From Bacteroidia bacterium (GTDB taxonomy: Bacteria; Bacteroidota; Bacteroidia; Cytophagales; Cyclobacteriaceae), in assembly GCA_030425425.1 (NCBI GenBank), contig JAUIAO010000043.1:1-53323 (forward strand): a stretch of DNA of 53,323 nt, in the 5' to 3' direction. The translations under genes were made by a program, and so were the position numbers. The number at the start of each line of letters is the position of its first letter. Position 1 is the first letter of the stretch. The notes below the pieces were generated by a model. It had not been told where the DNA came from. It saw only the letters and a program-made list of their open reading frames with translations, and made no database searches. Positions 1 through 8,567 of this stretch are shown in pieces.

Positions 1-2
1 AA

Positions 3-590
3 AAAAATATTTGGGTTGGGACACCTGGAAATTTAAGCTTTGACTACTACCCTAGCACTTTTGGATGTACAGCCGGTGAAGTAGGAGTAGGATATCTGGA
101 AAGTGCCGATAGCTATACCTTCAATGTGAGTGGCGGAATCATCACCCAGTCCAACAGTGCCTCATTCACGGGCAGCCAGTCTTTTATCAATGTGGATCCC
201 AATGATCTGGGCACCTCTATGACTATCACAGCTACAGCTAGCAACACTTGTGGCACTACTTTTCCCGCCTCTGTCACCGTGCCAGTCAGCTGCAATTCTG
301 GACCTGGAGGACCTTGCTGCATTACACCACAGATCGTCATTAATCCCAATCCTTCTCCGGGAGATATAGACATCAGCATCACCAATATAGAGGAACTGGA
401 AGAACTACAGACAGAAACCGAAATCGTTTATCAGGTAGAGGTCACCGACCTACTAGGTAATAGCAAGAAAAAAGGCGCTCTCAATAAAAACGGCCTTTCC
501 ATTAACCTTAAGCATCTAGACCCGGGAGTCTATCTGGTCAATATCTCCAGAAAAGATTTTTATGAAACATATAGAATAGTGATAGAATGA
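3..590 (+). CDS. C-terminal part of a T9SS-secreted surface protein (5' end outside the window)
   Basis: The frame is already open at base 3 and runs to TGA at 588-590, so the gene starts before the window. The visible 195 residues begin with Ser/Thr/Gly-rich beta-type sequence of the Ig/PKD kind seen in adhesins, then a Cys-rich linker (GPGGPCCITPQ) and a type A sorting domain. That domain shows the hallmark NPNPSPG near the start, then VTDLLGN, then LDPGVYLVNI. Such C-terminal domains direct Sec-exported proteins through the type IX secretion system to the cell surface. The role of the mature protein cannot be told from this tail. Sorting-domain assignment is firm; function is unknown. Confidence 0.85.
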   Translation, partial: KNIWVGTPGNLSFDYYPSTFGCTAGEVGVGYLESADSYTFNVSGGIITQSNSASFTGSQSFINVDPNDLGTSMTITATASNTCGTTFPASVTVPVSCNSGPGGPCCITPQIVINPNPSPGDIDISITNIEELEELQTETEIVYQVEVTDLLGNSKKKGALNKNGLSINLKHLDPGVYLVNISRKDFYETYRIVIE

Positions 591-602
591 GATTAAACAG
601 AA

Positions 603-623
603 ACGGCGGTCATTGACCGCCGT
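603..623. terminator. Bidirectional terminator hairpin
   Basis: A perfect 10-bp inverted repeat (acggcggtca / tgaccgccgt) with one central base lies between the stop of the surface protein gene and the stop of the opposing aminotransferase gene. A GC-rich stem between convergent genes fits a shared rho-independent terminator, although the T-tract is weak on both sides. Confidence 0.7.
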
Positions 624-628
624 ACTTC

Positions 629-1693
629 TTATATCCTCATGATCCAGCCGTGTGGGTCTTCGATCTGTCCTGTTTTGATTTTATTCAGAGTGTCTAAAAA
701 CTCTTTGGAATGTTTCCAGCCATCTACAGACGGTAGATTGTAGTCAGTGCCATCATGATGGATCAGCTTAATCGGTGCTACAGTAGCTGCCGTACCTGCG
801 CCAAATGCTTCCTGCATACTTCCGTTTTCTATTGCCTCCAAAACTTCAGTTACTTTGATTGGCCGCTCTTCCACAGCCATACCTTTGTCCTTTGCGAGCT
901 GAATGATGCTATCTCTTGTAATACCATTGAGAATGGTATCGCCCGTAGGAGCAGTTACCAGTGTATCATTGATCACGAACATGAGATTCATGGTGCCACT
1001 TTCTTCTACGTACTCATGCGTTTTTGCATCCGTCCAGATCAATTGGTTGAAACCTTCTTTCTGAGCATCTACAGCAGGTTTTAAAGCAGCTGCGTAGTTT
1101 CCACCTGTTTTGGCAAAGCCCGTTCCTCCTTGAGCTGCACGTGTATAATGTGTTTCGATTTTTACCTTCACAGGCTCGGAATAATATCCACCTACCGGGC
1201 CAGTAATGATCAGAAACTGATAGGTGCTAGACGGCCTGATTCCAATGTAAGGATCCATAGCGAGCTGAAAAGGTCTTACGTACAGTGCCGTACCTGGAGC
1301 AGTAGGAACCCACTCTCTGTCCAGTTTGAGTAGTTCTGTCATTCCAGACATGAAAAGCTCCGTTGGAACTTCTGGCATGCACATCCTCACCGCACTTTTC
1401 TGCATTCTTCGAGCATTCGCATCTGCTCTAAAAACCAACACATCACCGTTTTCAGCACGATTAGCTTTCAATCCTTCAAAAATCGTAGAAGCATAATGCA
1501 ATGTGGTGTTAGCAGGAGAAATGCTCAAGTTGCCATAAGGGACTATTCTGAGGTCTTTCCATTCGCCTTCAGCATAATCCGCAATAAACATATGGTCAGC
1601 ATATACTGATCCAAAAGTGGGGTTTTGTAAGTCAGTTTCAGGAAGTTTAGACTTACTTGTTTGGGTGATGTTGATGTCCAATGTCTCTGTCAT
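629..1693 (-). CDS. ilvE: Branched-chain amino acid aminotransferase
   Basis: Class IV PLP-dependent transaminase that catalyses the last step of valine, leucine and isoleucine synthesis (and the first of their breakdown) with glutamate/2-oxoglutarate. Family marks are the N-terminal FGSVYADHMF region, HYASTIFEGLKA, and GGNYAAALKPAV carrying the PLP lysine, then EESGTMNLMFV and GITRDSI. At 354 residues it matches the usual length. The open frame extends to a TTG at 1711, but ATG at 1693 gives the typical short polar N-terminus (MTETLDINI), so I chose it. It is the last gene of a minus-strand run after the adenosyltransferase, with only 18 bases between that stop and this start. It shares the hairpin at 603-623 as terminator. 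Confidence 0.93.
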   Translation of the reverse strand: MTETLDINITQTSKSKLPETDLQNPTFGSVYADHMFIADYAEGEWKDLRIVPYGNLSISPANTTLHYASTIFEGLKANRAENGDVLVFRADANARRMQKSAVRMCMPEVPTELFMSGMTELLKLDREWVPTAPGTALYVRPFQLAMDPYIGIRPSSTYQFLIITGPVGGYYSEPVKVKIETHYTRAAQGGTGFAKTGGNYAAALKPAVDAQKEGFNQLIWTDAKTHEYVEESGTMNLMFVINDTLVTAPTGDTILNGITRDSIIQLAKDKGMAVEERPIKVTEVLEAIENGSMQEAFGAGTAATVAPIKLIHHDGTDYNLPSVDGWKHSKEFLDTLNKIKTGQIEDPHGWIMRI

Positions 1694-1711
1694 GCCTGCC
1701 AAAATTTGCAA

Positions 1712-2272
1712 TTAGTCATTCCCCGGACTCCATGGAGTCTCAGGCACGTCGAGAATCTGTGCCATTTTGCGAGCCATTACAAAAAAGTAATCTGAAAGTC
1801 GGTTCATAAACCGAATGATATCACCTTCTACCTGATCTACTTCGGCCAGTGCAATGATGCTTCTTTCTGCTCTTCGGCACACGGTTCTGCAAACGTGGCA
1901 CAAAGATACAACTTCGTGTCCGCCCGGAAGTATAAAATTTTTCAATTCCGGTAGTTCGTCAGAAGCTTTGTCTATCCACACTTCGAGTTGTTTAATTTCT
2001 ACCTCAGTGACTTTTGGTAATTCGAATCCGGAGAAGTCAGATTCGGTGGCCAATACAGACCCGATGGAGAATAAATGTTCTTGAATCCAGTAAAATTGAT
2101 TCTTGATACGTGCTTCCACATCATGTTGATCTTTCAGCAAACCAAGGAAGGAATTAAGCTCATCTACATTACCATAGGATTCAATTCTCAAATGTGATTT
2201 GGGTACTTTTTTTCCTCCCAAAAGAGACGTTTGGCCTTTGTCTCCGGTTTTGGTGTAAATTTTCGTACTCAT
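1712..2272 (-). CDS. PduO-type ATP:cob(I)alamin adenosyltransferase
   Basis: Transfers the adenosyl group of ATP to reduced cobalamin, giving adenosylcobalamin for B12-dependent mutases and dehydratases. The N-terminal signature TKTGDKGQTSLLGG binds ATP; VDELNSFLG and the later CRTVCRRAERS and RLSDYFFVMAR blocks are those of the PduO family. The 186-residue length is normal. Its ATG directly follows the TAA of the upstream ABC ATPase gene with no gap, so the two are probably translationally coupled. No cobalamin synthesis or B12-dependent enzyme gene lies in the window, so the consumer of the cofactor is elsewhere. Confidence 0.93.
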   Translation of the reverse strand: MSTKIYTKTGDKGQTSLLGGKKVPKSHLRIESYGNVDELNSFLGLLKDQHDVEARIKNQFYWIQEHLFSIGSVLATESDFSGFELPKVTEVEIKQLEVWIDKASDELPELKNFILPGGHEVVSLCHVCRTVCRRAERSIIALAEVDQVEGDIIRFMNRLSDYFFVMARKMAQILDVPETPWSPGND

Positions 2273-2983
2273 TTATACTGGAGTGACTGACCTTACATTT
2301 TCGTTGATTTCATCACTTTCTATCAATCCATCTCTTAGTCTGATGATTCGATGAGCGTATTCCGCAATGTCCTCTTCATGTGTTACCATAATGATGGTAT
2401 TACCTTTGTTGTGAAGCTCAGCAAATAAGTCCATGATAGAATAAGAGGTTTTGGAGTCCAGATTACCCGTAGGTTCATCCGCCAAAATGATACTGGGGTC
2501 GTTTACAAGAGCACGTGCGATCGCCACTCTCTGTCTCTGACCTCCGGAAAGCTCATTGGGTTTGTGATAGGCCCTATCTTTTAGTCCTACTCCGTCTAAA
2601 GCCGCCAATGCTTTTTCTTCTCTTTCTTCACTGCCATAGCCAGCATAGATCAGTGGCAAGGCTACGTTTTCGAGAGATGAAGCTCTTGGTAACAGGTTGA
2701 AAGTTTGGAATACAAAACCAATTTCTTTGTTTCGGATTTCTGCCAGTTCATTCTCAGTAAGGTCACTGACATCATTATTATTGAGGATGTATGTTCCTTC
2801 GGTCGGTGTATCCAGACAACCAATGATATTCATGAGTGTGGACTTACCAGAACCGGACGGTCCCATGAAAGCCACATACTCTCCTTTGTTGATTGTAATA
2901 GAAATGGACTTCAGCGCATGGATGGTTTCACTACCCATCACATACCTCTTTTTTATTTCTTTGGTGCTGATGATTTCACTCAT
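2273..2983 (-). CDS. ABC transporter ATPase, LolD/MacB-like
   Basis: Cytoplasmic ATPase of the MacB/LolD/FtsE branch, which powers type VII ABC systems such as lipoprotein release or efflux. All ATPase motifs are intact: Walker [11 protein letters not shown]-loop [10 protein letters not shown], signature LSGGQRQR, Walker [13 protein letters not shown] and the switch histidine in MVTHEED. Length is 236 residues. No permease gene is adjacent, so its membrane partner must be encoded elsewhere. It is the first gene of the tight minus-strand run that continues into the adenosyltransferase and ilvE; that pairing looks like convenience more than pathway. The subfamily is sure, the substrate is not. 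Confidence 0.9.
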   Translation of the reverse strand: MSEIISTKEIKKRYVMGSETIHALKSISITINKGEYVAFMGPSGSGKSTLMNIIGCLDTPTEGTYILNNNDVSDLTENELAEIRNKEIGFVFQTFNLLPRASSLENVALPLIYAGYGSEEREEKALAALDGVGLKDRAYHKPNELSGGQRQRVAIARALVNDPSIILADEPTGNLDSKTSYSIMDLFAELHNKGNTIIMVTHEEDIAEYAHRIIRLRDGLIESDEINENVRSVTPV

Positions 2984-3123
2984 AGTGGCATAAAACTAGT
3001 CAATGTATTAGGAACGTACGAACTTACTTACGGGATATTGTGTGGTTTTGATATGGAAATGATCAAGTGTTTATTTCAATGGTATTTATTCTGTTTTCAC
3101 GGTCAATTGTTATATGGATTTGT

Positions 3124-3801
3124 TTAAGCATTGTTGTAAACCTTGAAAACCACATCCCTGAGAACTCCGGCTTCTTCCGAGACGATGAAGTAGATGTTTT
3201 TAGCGATAGCTTCAGGTTTTACCCAATCGTCGAAGTTGGCATCTGACATGGCTTTTCTGTTTGGTGGTGTATCAATGATGCTTGGTGCGATCACCGCTGC
3301 CTGAATGTTTTTGAAATTGTCATCTTCATTGATGATTTCTGCCAGATTGATCACTGCAGATTTTGAAATAGCGTAAGGTAAGACTTCTGAGGCACCACCT
3401 TCCAGAGCGGGCTTGGCTCCAATGAATACCAGATGTCCACCTCCCGTTTCGTTCATCCATTCAGAAGCAAATTTTGCAGTATGAAATGCTGTCATGTAAT
3501 TGAGATGAAACATTTTAAGCATGTCATCATCGGTCGCATTGGAGAGGTTATTCATGCCAAATCCACCTACCAATGCCACCACAGCATCTAGCTTTTTATA
3601 TTTTGCTTTGATCTGTCTGAAAAAAGATTCAGTAGAGCTTTCGCTGATCAGGTCGCACTCATGAAAATCAACTTGGTTGTTGGTGGCTTTTTCAATAGGG
3701 GCGAGAGTTCCAATGACATTCCAGCCCTGTTTTATGAAATGTTCGCTTACTGCGGTTCCAAGATTACCTGCCGCTCCGGTTATCAATATTGTTTTCTTCA
3801 T
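3124..3801 (-). CDS. Short-chain dehydrogenase/reductase
   Basis: A 225-residue classical-type SDR with a Rossmann fold. The dinucleotide motif TGAAGNLG is at residues 8-15, the NNAG position is replaced by VGGFGM, and the catalytic pair sits in YAISK. An acidic residue after the second strand (DFHECDL) hints at NAD over NADP, but this is a weak guide. Substrate is unknown; proteins like this are often annotated only as SDR oxidoreductase. It ends 140 bases before the lolD-like gene begins, on the same strand, so a separate promoter is likely for the downstream run. Confidence 0.9.
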   Translation of the reverse strand: MKKTILITGAAGNLGTAVSEHFIKQGWNVIGTLAPIEKATNNQVDFHECDLISESSTESFFRQIKAKYKKLDAVVALVGGFGMNNLSNATDDDMLKMFHLNYMTAFHTAKFASEWMNETGGGHLVFIGAKPALEGGASEVLPYAISKSAVINLAEIINEDDNFKNIQAAVIAPSIIDTPPNRKAMSDANFDDWVKPEAIAKNIYFIVSEEAGVLRDVVFKVYNNA

Positions 3802-3892
3802 ATTTGGGTTTTATAAATTAACTAGGGTTAAGCTATAAAGTTATGGAAGTCCGCTATTCCATCGAAAAATCAAATAGTGTTAAATTTGATTT

Positions 3893-4219
3893 ATGCAATT
3901 GATTCAGAATCATATTGAGGTATTGAAAAAGCAATGTGAAGCTCACCATGTAGCGAAGCTTTATGTGTTTGGCTCATATGTGAGGAATGAGCAAACAGAA
4001 GATAGTGATCTCGATTTGTTGGTAGATTTTCAGGATGAAATTGAGTTGTTGAATTTTGCTGATAACTACTTTTCTTTTCTAGACGATTTACAAGATCTAT
4101 TTCGTGTTAGGGTAGATTTAGTTATTCAGTCTTCGCTTAAGAACCCTGTTTTAATTGATTCTATCAATCATACAAAAAAGTTGATCTATGAATCAGAACG
4201 TACTAAAGTATCTGCTTGA
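3893..4219 (+). CDS. mntA: MntA-type minimal nucleotidyltransferase antitoxin
   Basis: A 108-residue nucleotidyltransferase-fold protein with the exact GSX10DXD signature (G27, S28, D39, D41) in FGSYVRNEQTEDSDLDLLV. In characterised HepT-MntA modules this enzyme AMPylates a tyrosine of the HEPN toxin and so neutralises it. The downstream hepT-like gene overlaps its last 32 bases, as expected of a co-translated pair. Whether it still has activity cannot be seen, but the catalytic acidic residues are present. Confidence 0.92.
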   Translation: MQLIQNHIEVLKKQCEAHHVAKLYVFGSYVRNEQTEDSDLDLLVDFQDEIELLNFADNYFSFLDDLQDLFRVRVDLVIQSSLKNPVLIDSINHTKKLIYESERTKVSA

Positions 4220-4529
4220 TATTTTAAGCGTAATTGATGAGCTGGAAATATTCAAATCCAGAGTGAATCATGATTTTAATGTCTTCAGCAAAGATTTCAT
4301 GGCCACCAGAACAGCCGAAAGAAATTTAGAAATTATCGGTGAAGCACTGAACAAACTCATTAAACTTGATGCAAATCTCAAAATAAAGGATGCTAAAAAG
4401 GTTATTGGTCTGAGAAACTTAATCATACATTCTTACGACTCTGTAAATCACGAAATCATTTGGGGAATATTGATCAAGAATATCCCGACATTGCGCGTGC
4501 AAATCGAAGAAATCAGACACTCATACTAG
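4188..4529 (+). CDS. hepT: HepT-like HEPN-domain RNase toxin (DUF86)
   Basis: A 113-residue DUF86/HEPN protein, predicted endoribonuclease toxin that forms a dimer with a composite active site. The motif RNLIIHSY (R76, H81, Y83) is a complete RX4HXY, so both the RNase residues and the tyrosine that MntA modifies are kept. It overlaps mntA by 32 bases in a different frame. The module sits immediately before the alkyltransferase-like gene (8 bases between stop and start). Confidence 0.92.
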   Translation: MNQNVLKYLLDILSVIDELEIFKSRVNHDFNVFSKDFMATRTAERNLEIIGEALNKLIKLDANLKIKDAKKVIGLRNLIIHSYDSVNHEIIWGILIKNIPTLRVQIEEIRHSY

Positions 4530-4537
4530 TCCATCTT

Positions 4538-4879
4538 ATGTCCGATTCCAAATCCAATTTTTTCGAAGATGTATATGATGTGGTTCGTTTGATCCCGAAG
4601 GGAAGGGTGACGAGTTATGGCGCCATTGCAAATTATTTGGGGCTCAGGAGAAGTGCCCGAATGGTTGGTTGGGCGATGAATCAGTCACATGGTGATGAAA
4701 GTATTCCGGCACATCGTGTAGTGAATAGGAATGGGGTGCTTACGGGTAAGCACTTTTTTGCAGGCGGTGAGCATCGAATGCAAGAACTTTTAGAAGCTGA
4801 AGGTGTTCGTGTGAAAGAAGATCAAATTCTAGGATTTGATGAGGTATTCTGGGATCCAGTGGTTGAACTAGGCATCTAA
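4538..4879 (+). CDS. Alkyltransferase-like (ATL) DNA-binding protein of the MGMT family
   Basis: A 113-residue protein made only of the MGMT DNA-binding domain. The usual active-site PCHR is PAHR here (Ala58), so it cannot take up an alkyl group itself; ATL proteins of this kind bind O6-alkylguanine and hand the lesion to nucleotide excision repair. The arginine-finger region RRSARMVGWAMN and the helix-turn-helix SYGAIANYLG are intact. An in-frame ATG exists at 4460 inside hepT, but the start at 4538, just after the hepT stop, gives the normal ATL N-terminus. Its last 4 bases overlap the convergent AraC gene. Confidence 0.9.
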   Translation: MSDSKSNFFEDVYDVVRLIPKGRVTSYGAIANYLGLRRSARMVGWAMNQSHGDESIPAHRVVNRNGVLTGKHFFAGGEHRMQELLEAEGVRVKEDQILGFDEVFWDPVVELGI

Positions 4880-5802
4880 GCAGCTTCGCTATTTTGGAAG
4901 AGTTTTGGAGTTACTCCAACTTCTTGTTTGAAGCATGTGACGAAATGGCTCAGGTTTTCAAACCCACAGGCGAAACAAATCTCGGTAATGGTTTTGGTAC
5001 TTTGCCGCAATTCATTCTGTGCAAGTTTGATCCGCTCCTTTAAAATATACTGAGCTGGAGTTAGCCCCATTGATTCTTTAAATTTTTTAAAAAAGCTCGC
5101 ACGACTCATACAGGCGATATCTGCGAGCTTATTAAAATCTAGTTTTTCGCGCAGGTGAGCTTTAATAAATTGAATGGCTGCCCCGAGTGAGTTGTTAGTT
5201 GCCAGTGACTGATATGAGGTTTCAAATAGTTCTCGAGCCTGTGTTTGCATGAGTCTCAAGAGCATTTCTTTAAGAGTAAGCTCCACCATCATGTCTTTGA
5301 TTTTACCATTCTCGTTTTTTGTGATTTTCACAATTCTATTGATTGTATCAGCCAGATCATTGTTATTAGTCAGATGAAAAAGGCAAGGGTCTATTTCCCA
5401 AATTCCCCAGGAGTCAGCCTTGGGATGATATTCGTTGAGAAGATCCAGTGTTTTGCTGATGGCTTCATTGCTGATTGTCAAAGCTATGCATTGGGTGGGG
5501 TTATGTTGTTTGGCTATCGGAAAATCAATATTCATGGTTTCTCCAGGTGGTAAGATCACAGATTCTCCGGGTAAATAATCAAATTGAGACTTTTTCGGCA
5601 GCTTCATGACCTTTTTACCACTTAGCATACTGGTGAGTACAAAATGATCAAAAGTAAGCTGTACGTTTTCTGCAGGTCTATGGGTTTCAAACAGATTGAG
5701 CTCACACATTTCGTAGGTATAGGCTGTTCTATTTTCAACTAGTGTAAGCAATGAACTTTCTGGTTTGCTGTCAAATCTTTCGATTAAGTACTTCTTTTCC
5801 AT
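4876..5802 (-). CDS. AraC-family transcriptional regulator
   Basis: A 308-residue regulator with an N-terminal ligand-sensing/AraC_N-type domain and a C-terminal double helix-turn-helix. The second half shows FNKLADIACMSRASFFKKF and ITEICFACGFENLSHFVTCF, followed by GVTPKLFQ. An upstream ATG at 5898 would add a hydrophobic, intergenic-like extension; I chose ATG at 5802 (MEKKYLIERF). It diverges from the aldehyde dehydrogenase gene with 192 bases between them, the usual layout for a local activator. This matches known AraC regulators that switch on acetaldehyde-type dehydrogenases, but the inducer is inferred only. Confidence 0.92.
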   Translation of the reverse strand: MEKKYLIERFDSKPESSLLTLVENRTAYTYEMCELNLFETHRPAENVQLTFDHFVLTSMLSGKKVMKLPKKSQFDYLPGESVILPPGETMNIDFPIAKQHNPTQCIALTISNEAISKTLDLLNEYHPKADSWGIWEIDPCLFHLTNNNDLADTINRIVKITKNENGKIKDMMVELTLKEMLLRLMQTQARELFETSYQSLATNNSLGAAIQFIKAHLREKLDFNKLADIACMSRASFFKKFKESMGLTPAQYILKERIKLAQNELRQSTKTITEICFACGFENLSHFVTCFKQEVGVTPKLFQNSEAA

Positions 5803-5900
5803 ATTAACAAATTGACTATTCTTTAAATATAACAGAATAAAATTGAATGGATTGAAATGTGAGGCTATTATAAGGTGTGGGTTTTGCGATAAACACAATG

Positions 5901-5928
5901 TTTAGACTATGACAAAACTCATTTAGAC
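5901..5928. promoter_or_regulatory. Direct repeat, likely AraC-type operator
   Basis: The heptamer TTTAGAC occurs at 5901-5907 and 5922-5928, 21 bp apart (two helical turns), in the divergent region between the AraC gene and the aldehyde dehydrogenase. Direct half-sites at this spacing are the usual target of AraC-family dimers. Assignment is by position and spacing only. Confidence 0.45.
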
Positions 5929-5966
5929 GGAAGGCAAAAAAAATGATTGTGTTTAAAATGACTTTT

Positions 5967-5982
5967 AGGTTTTCGAAAACCT
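5967..5982. promoter_or_regulatory. 16-bp perfect palindrome upstream of the aldehyde dehydrogenase
   Basis: aggttttcgaaaacct is self-complementary over 16 bp and ends 12 bases before the ATG. It is flanked on both sides by gtttaa/ttaaac. It could be an operator or a 5'-leader hairpin; nothing in the sequence decides which. Confidence 0.4.
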
Positions 5983-5994
5983 TAAACAAATAAT

Positions 5995-7518
5995 ATGGAA
6001 ACCTTAACAGACAAACAAAACATTGTGGATCGGCCTAATGTGAAGCCGTCTTTCGATCATTTTATCGGTGGCGAGTGGGTTGCTCCGTCCAGTGGAGAAT
6101 ATTTTGATAACATCAGCCCTGTAGATGGAAAAGTGTTTTCACGAGCAGCTCGTGGTAATAAAGAAGATATTGAAAGAGCACTGGACGCAGCGCACAAGGC
6201 ATTTGCAACCTGGTCTAAAGAAAGTGCCGCAAATCGGAGTAATGTCTTGCTGAAGATTGCAGATGTAATAGAGGAAAATCTGGAAATGCTGGCACGTGTA
6301 GAGACTCTGGATAATGGTAAAGCTCTTAGAGAAACGCGGGCAGCAGATTTGCCGCTGTGTGTAGATCACTTCAGGTATTTTGCCGGCGTGATCAGAGCTG
6401 ACGAGAGCACCGTATCTGAGCACGATGCTACCACTGTGAGTATCAACTTGCAGGAGCCACTAGGTGTAGTTGGTCAAATCATTCCGTGGAATTTCCCTTT
6501 GCTCATGGCCACTTGGAAGATCGCTCCAGCTTTGGCTGCTGGCTGTACTACTGTGGTGAAGCCTGCAGAACAAACACCAACCAGCATTATGGTATTGATG
6601 GAGCTGATTGCTAGTGTGGTGCCAGCCGGTGTGATCAATGTGGTCACGGGATTTGGTGTGGAAGCAGGTAAGCCACTGGCAACTTCTGAGAGAGTGGCTA
6701 AAGTTGCTTTCACCGGAGAAACAACAACCGGCCGATTGATCATGCAGTACGCTTCAGAAAACCTGATACCTGTCACAATGGAGCTTGGTGGAAAATCACC
6801 AAATATTTTCATGAAAAGCGTTGCAGATGCTGATGACGAATTTTTTGACAAAGCTGTAGAAGGAGCTGTCATGTTTGCGCTCAATCAAGGCGAAGTATGT
6901 ACCTGTCCATCAAGAATTTTGGTTCACGAGGATATTTACGACAAGTTCATGGAGCGTGTAGTGGCACGCACTAATGCTATTAAAATGGGTCATCCGCTAG
7001 ATGGAGAAACCATGATGGGAGCCCAGGCTAGCAATGATCAATACGAGAAGATCTTATCGTACCTCGAAATTGGTAAGCAGGAAGGAGCCGAAGTACTATG
7101 TGGAGGAGCTCCTGCAAAGCTTGATGGAGATATCGAAGATGGATATTACATTCAGCCAACGATTTTCAAAGGTCACAATAAGATGCGAGTTTTTCAGGAG
7201 GAAATCTTTGGTCCGGTCACTTCAGTTTGCACTTTCAAAACCATGGAGGAGGCTATCGAAATTGCGAATGATACACTTTATGGCTTAGGGGCCGGTGTGT
7301 GGACCAGAGATGCTCATGAAATCTACCAAATGCCGCGTGAGATCAAGGCAGGACGTGTGTGGGTAAACTGCTATCATGCTTACCCGGCGCATGCTCCATT
7401 TGGTGGGTACAAAAAGTCTGGTTTTGGTAGAGAGACGCACAAAATGATGCTCAATCACTACAGAAACACTAAAAACATGTTGATTTCTTATGACAAGAAT
7501 AAGCTAGGATTTTTCTAG
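5995..7518 (+). CDS. Aldehyde dehydrogenase, ExaC/AcoD-like
   Basis: A 507-residue NAD(P)-dependent aldehyde dehydrogenase, oxidising acetaldehyde-like aldehydes to acids in the cytoplasm. The fold landmarks are complete: [10 protein letters not shown] and KPAEQTP for cofactor binding, general base E263 in ELGGKSPN, and catalytic C302 in [11 protein letters not shown], a version typical of the AcoD/ExaC group. The C-terminal [14 protein letters not shown] block is also present. A DUF779 gene follows directly, a pairing often seen with this ALDH group, and an AraC regulator diverges upstream. The combination suggests inducible aldehyde detoxification or alcohol use. Confidence 0.95.
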   Translation: METLTDKQNIVDRPNVKPSFDHFIGGEWVAPSSGEYFDNISPVDGKVFSRAARGNKEDIERALDAAHKAFATWSKESAANRSNVLLKIADVIEENLEMLARVETLDNGKALRETRAADLPLCVDHFRYFAGVIRADESTVSEHDATTVSINLQEPLGVVGQIIPWNFPLLMATWKIAPALAAGCTTVVKPAEQTPTSIMVLMELIASVVPAGVINVVTGFGVEAGKPLATSERVAKVAFTGETTTGRLIMQYASENLIPVTMELGGKSPNIFMKSVADADDEFFDKAVEGAVMFALNQGEVCTCPSRILVHEDIYDKFMERVVARTNAIKMGHPLDGETMMGAQASNDQYEKILSYLEIGKQEGAEVLCGGAPAKLDGDIEDGYYIQPTIFKGHNKMRVFQEEIFGPVTSVCTFKTMEEAIEIANDTLYGLGAGVWTRDAHEIYQMPREIKAGRVWVNCYHAYPAHAPFGGYKKSGFGRETHKMMLNHYRNTKNMLISYDKNKLGFF

Positions 7519-7539
7519 GATTTAGGATTGATTCACCTT

Positions 7540-7567
7540 GGGCAAGGATTCCCTTGCCCTTTCCTTT
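7540..7567 (+). terminator. Hairpin plus T-rich tail between ALDH and DUF779 genes
   Basis: An 8-bp inverted repeat (gggcaagg at 7540-7547, ccttgccc at 7552-7559, loop attc) is followed by tttccttttaa. It starts 21 bases after the ALDH stop and ends just before the DUF779 start, so it probably lowers read-through from the first to the second gene. Confidence 0.6.
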
Positions 7568-7581
7568 TAAAAATTAACAAA

Positions 7582-7950
7582 ATGGAATTAGTAGAAAGAG
7601 TGGGTATTACAGATGCAGCGGTTGATGTTGTTAATCAATTGAAAAATCGATTCGGCCCTCTAATGTTTCATCAGAGCGGAGGATGTTGTGATGGATCTGC
7701 ACCGATGTGTTTTGAGGAGGGGGATTTCAAAATCGGGGATAGCGATGTTTTGCTTGGTCATGTGGAAGATTGCCCTTTTTATATGAGTAAGGATCAATAT
7801 GAATATTGGAAGCATACTCATCTCACACTTGATGTGACTCCTGGTAGAGGTTCCAGCTTTTCGTTGGAAATACCCATGGGAATCCGATTCATCATCAAAA
7901 GTCGATTGTTTACCGAAGTGGAGTTGGAGCAATTGGGGCTAATATCTTAA
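7582..7950 (+). CDS. DUF779 protein
   Basis: A 122-residue member of DUF779, a family of unknown function found beside ExaC/AcoD-type aldehyde dehydrogenases. The conserved cysteine cluster GGCCDGSAPMC lies in the first half, followed by GHVEDCPFYM and the LDVTPGRGSSFSLE block, which looks metal- or cofactor-binding, though this has not been shown to my knowledge. The start at 7582 follows a run of A and avoids an extension that would translate through the intergenic hairpin. The last 12 bases overlap the convergent mazF-like gene. Confidence 0.9.
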   Translation: MELVERVGITDAAVDVVNQLKNRFGPLMFHQSGGCCDGSAPMCFEEGDFKIGDSDVLLGHVEDCPFYMSKDQYEYWKHTHLTLDVTPGRGSSFSLEIPMGIRFIIKSRLFTEVELEQLGLIS

Positions 7951-8271
7951 GATGTCATTTAAGCTTTTTACCAATTCTTGTAATTCCGATTTTTCAATAT
8001 CTCCCACCTTTCGGAGCAATCGCTTTTTAGATATTGATCGGATATGAAATATTAATGTCTCGGATGGAGTGGTGAGATTATTTCTTTCATTGGGTTGTAA
8101 TACTACATTGCCCTTGTAGTTTTTTACATTAGTAGTCAGCGGACATACAATCACAACTTGCAATAGCTCGTTCATCATGTTTCCACTTAGGATTACCACC
8201 GGGCGGGTTCCTGCTTGTTCGGAACCTTCAGTAGGATTGAGGCCCGCATACCAGATTTCTCCTTGCTTCAC
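7939..8271 (-). CDS. MazF/PemK-family endoribonuclease toxin
   Basis: A 110-residue MazF-fold toxin, a sequence-specific mRNA interferase. The N-terminal MKQGEIWYAGLNPTEGSEQAGTRPVVILS is the classic MazF start (GEIWY and the GxEQxGxRP stretch), and VVIVCPLTT follows. The start codon is GTG, overlapping the antitoxin stop by 4 bases (GTGA), which indicates translational coupling. The module lies head-on against the DUF779 gene. Confidence 0.93.
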   Translation of the reverse strand: MKQGEIWYAGLNPTEGSEQAGTRPVVILSGNMMNELLQVVIVCPLTTNVKNYKGNVVLQPNERNNLTTPSETLIFHIRSISKKRLLRKVGDIEKSELQELVKSLNDILRY

Positions 8272-8501
8272 TCTTCTATTTGATTAAAGTACTCAGCCAT
8301 TCCTTCTTCAGCGATATTCATAATATCCTCATCCTGACCTGCTTGCTTGTATGATTGGATGTATTCAGCTTTATTAAGTTGGTCGAGGTAAATCCTCAAA
8401 GCTTTTTCGATGAGCTTGTTTTTAGGCACTGCAAGCTGAGAAGCTTTCTTGTTAAGCTCTTCGAGTAGCGTATCGGGGAGAGAACTGGTAAAAGTTGTCA
8501 T
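8268..8501 (-). CDS. Ribbon-helix-helix antitoxin
   Basis: A 77-residue small protein with an N-terminal ribbon-helix-helix (SLPDTLLEELNKKASQ, then KNKLIEKALRIYL), the DNA-binding fold of CopG/MazE-like antitoxins. The acidic C-terminus (MAEYFNQIEE) would wrap the toxin. It precedes and overlaps the mazF-like gene. It probably represses its own promoter through the repeats just upstream. Confidence 0.9.
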   Translation of the reverse strand: MTTFTSSLPDTLLEELNKKASQLAVPKNKLIEKALRIYLDQLNKAEYIQSYKQAGQDEDIMNIAEEGMAEYFNQIEE

Positions 8502-8507
8502 ACTTTT

Positions 8508-8544
8508 ATATTTATGATATGCAAATATAAATCATATTTATGAT
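8508..8544. promoter_or_regulatory. Repeated operator-like sites upstream of the RHH antitoxin
   Basis: The 11-mer atatttatgat occurs at 8508-8518 and 8534-8544, 26 bp apart, immediately upstream of the antitoxin start. Between them is the partly inverted aaatataaatcat. RHH antitoxins bind repeated short sites in their own promoters, so this is the natural autoregulatory site. Confidence 0.5.
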
Positions 8545-8567
8545 CTAAAAAGAGAAGTTCTACTGGA

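Noticed and set aside
2705-3127. 140-residue plus-strand frame over the lolD-like gene start
   Set aside because: Overlaps a strongly supported ATPase gene on the other strand and has no domain; shadow frame.
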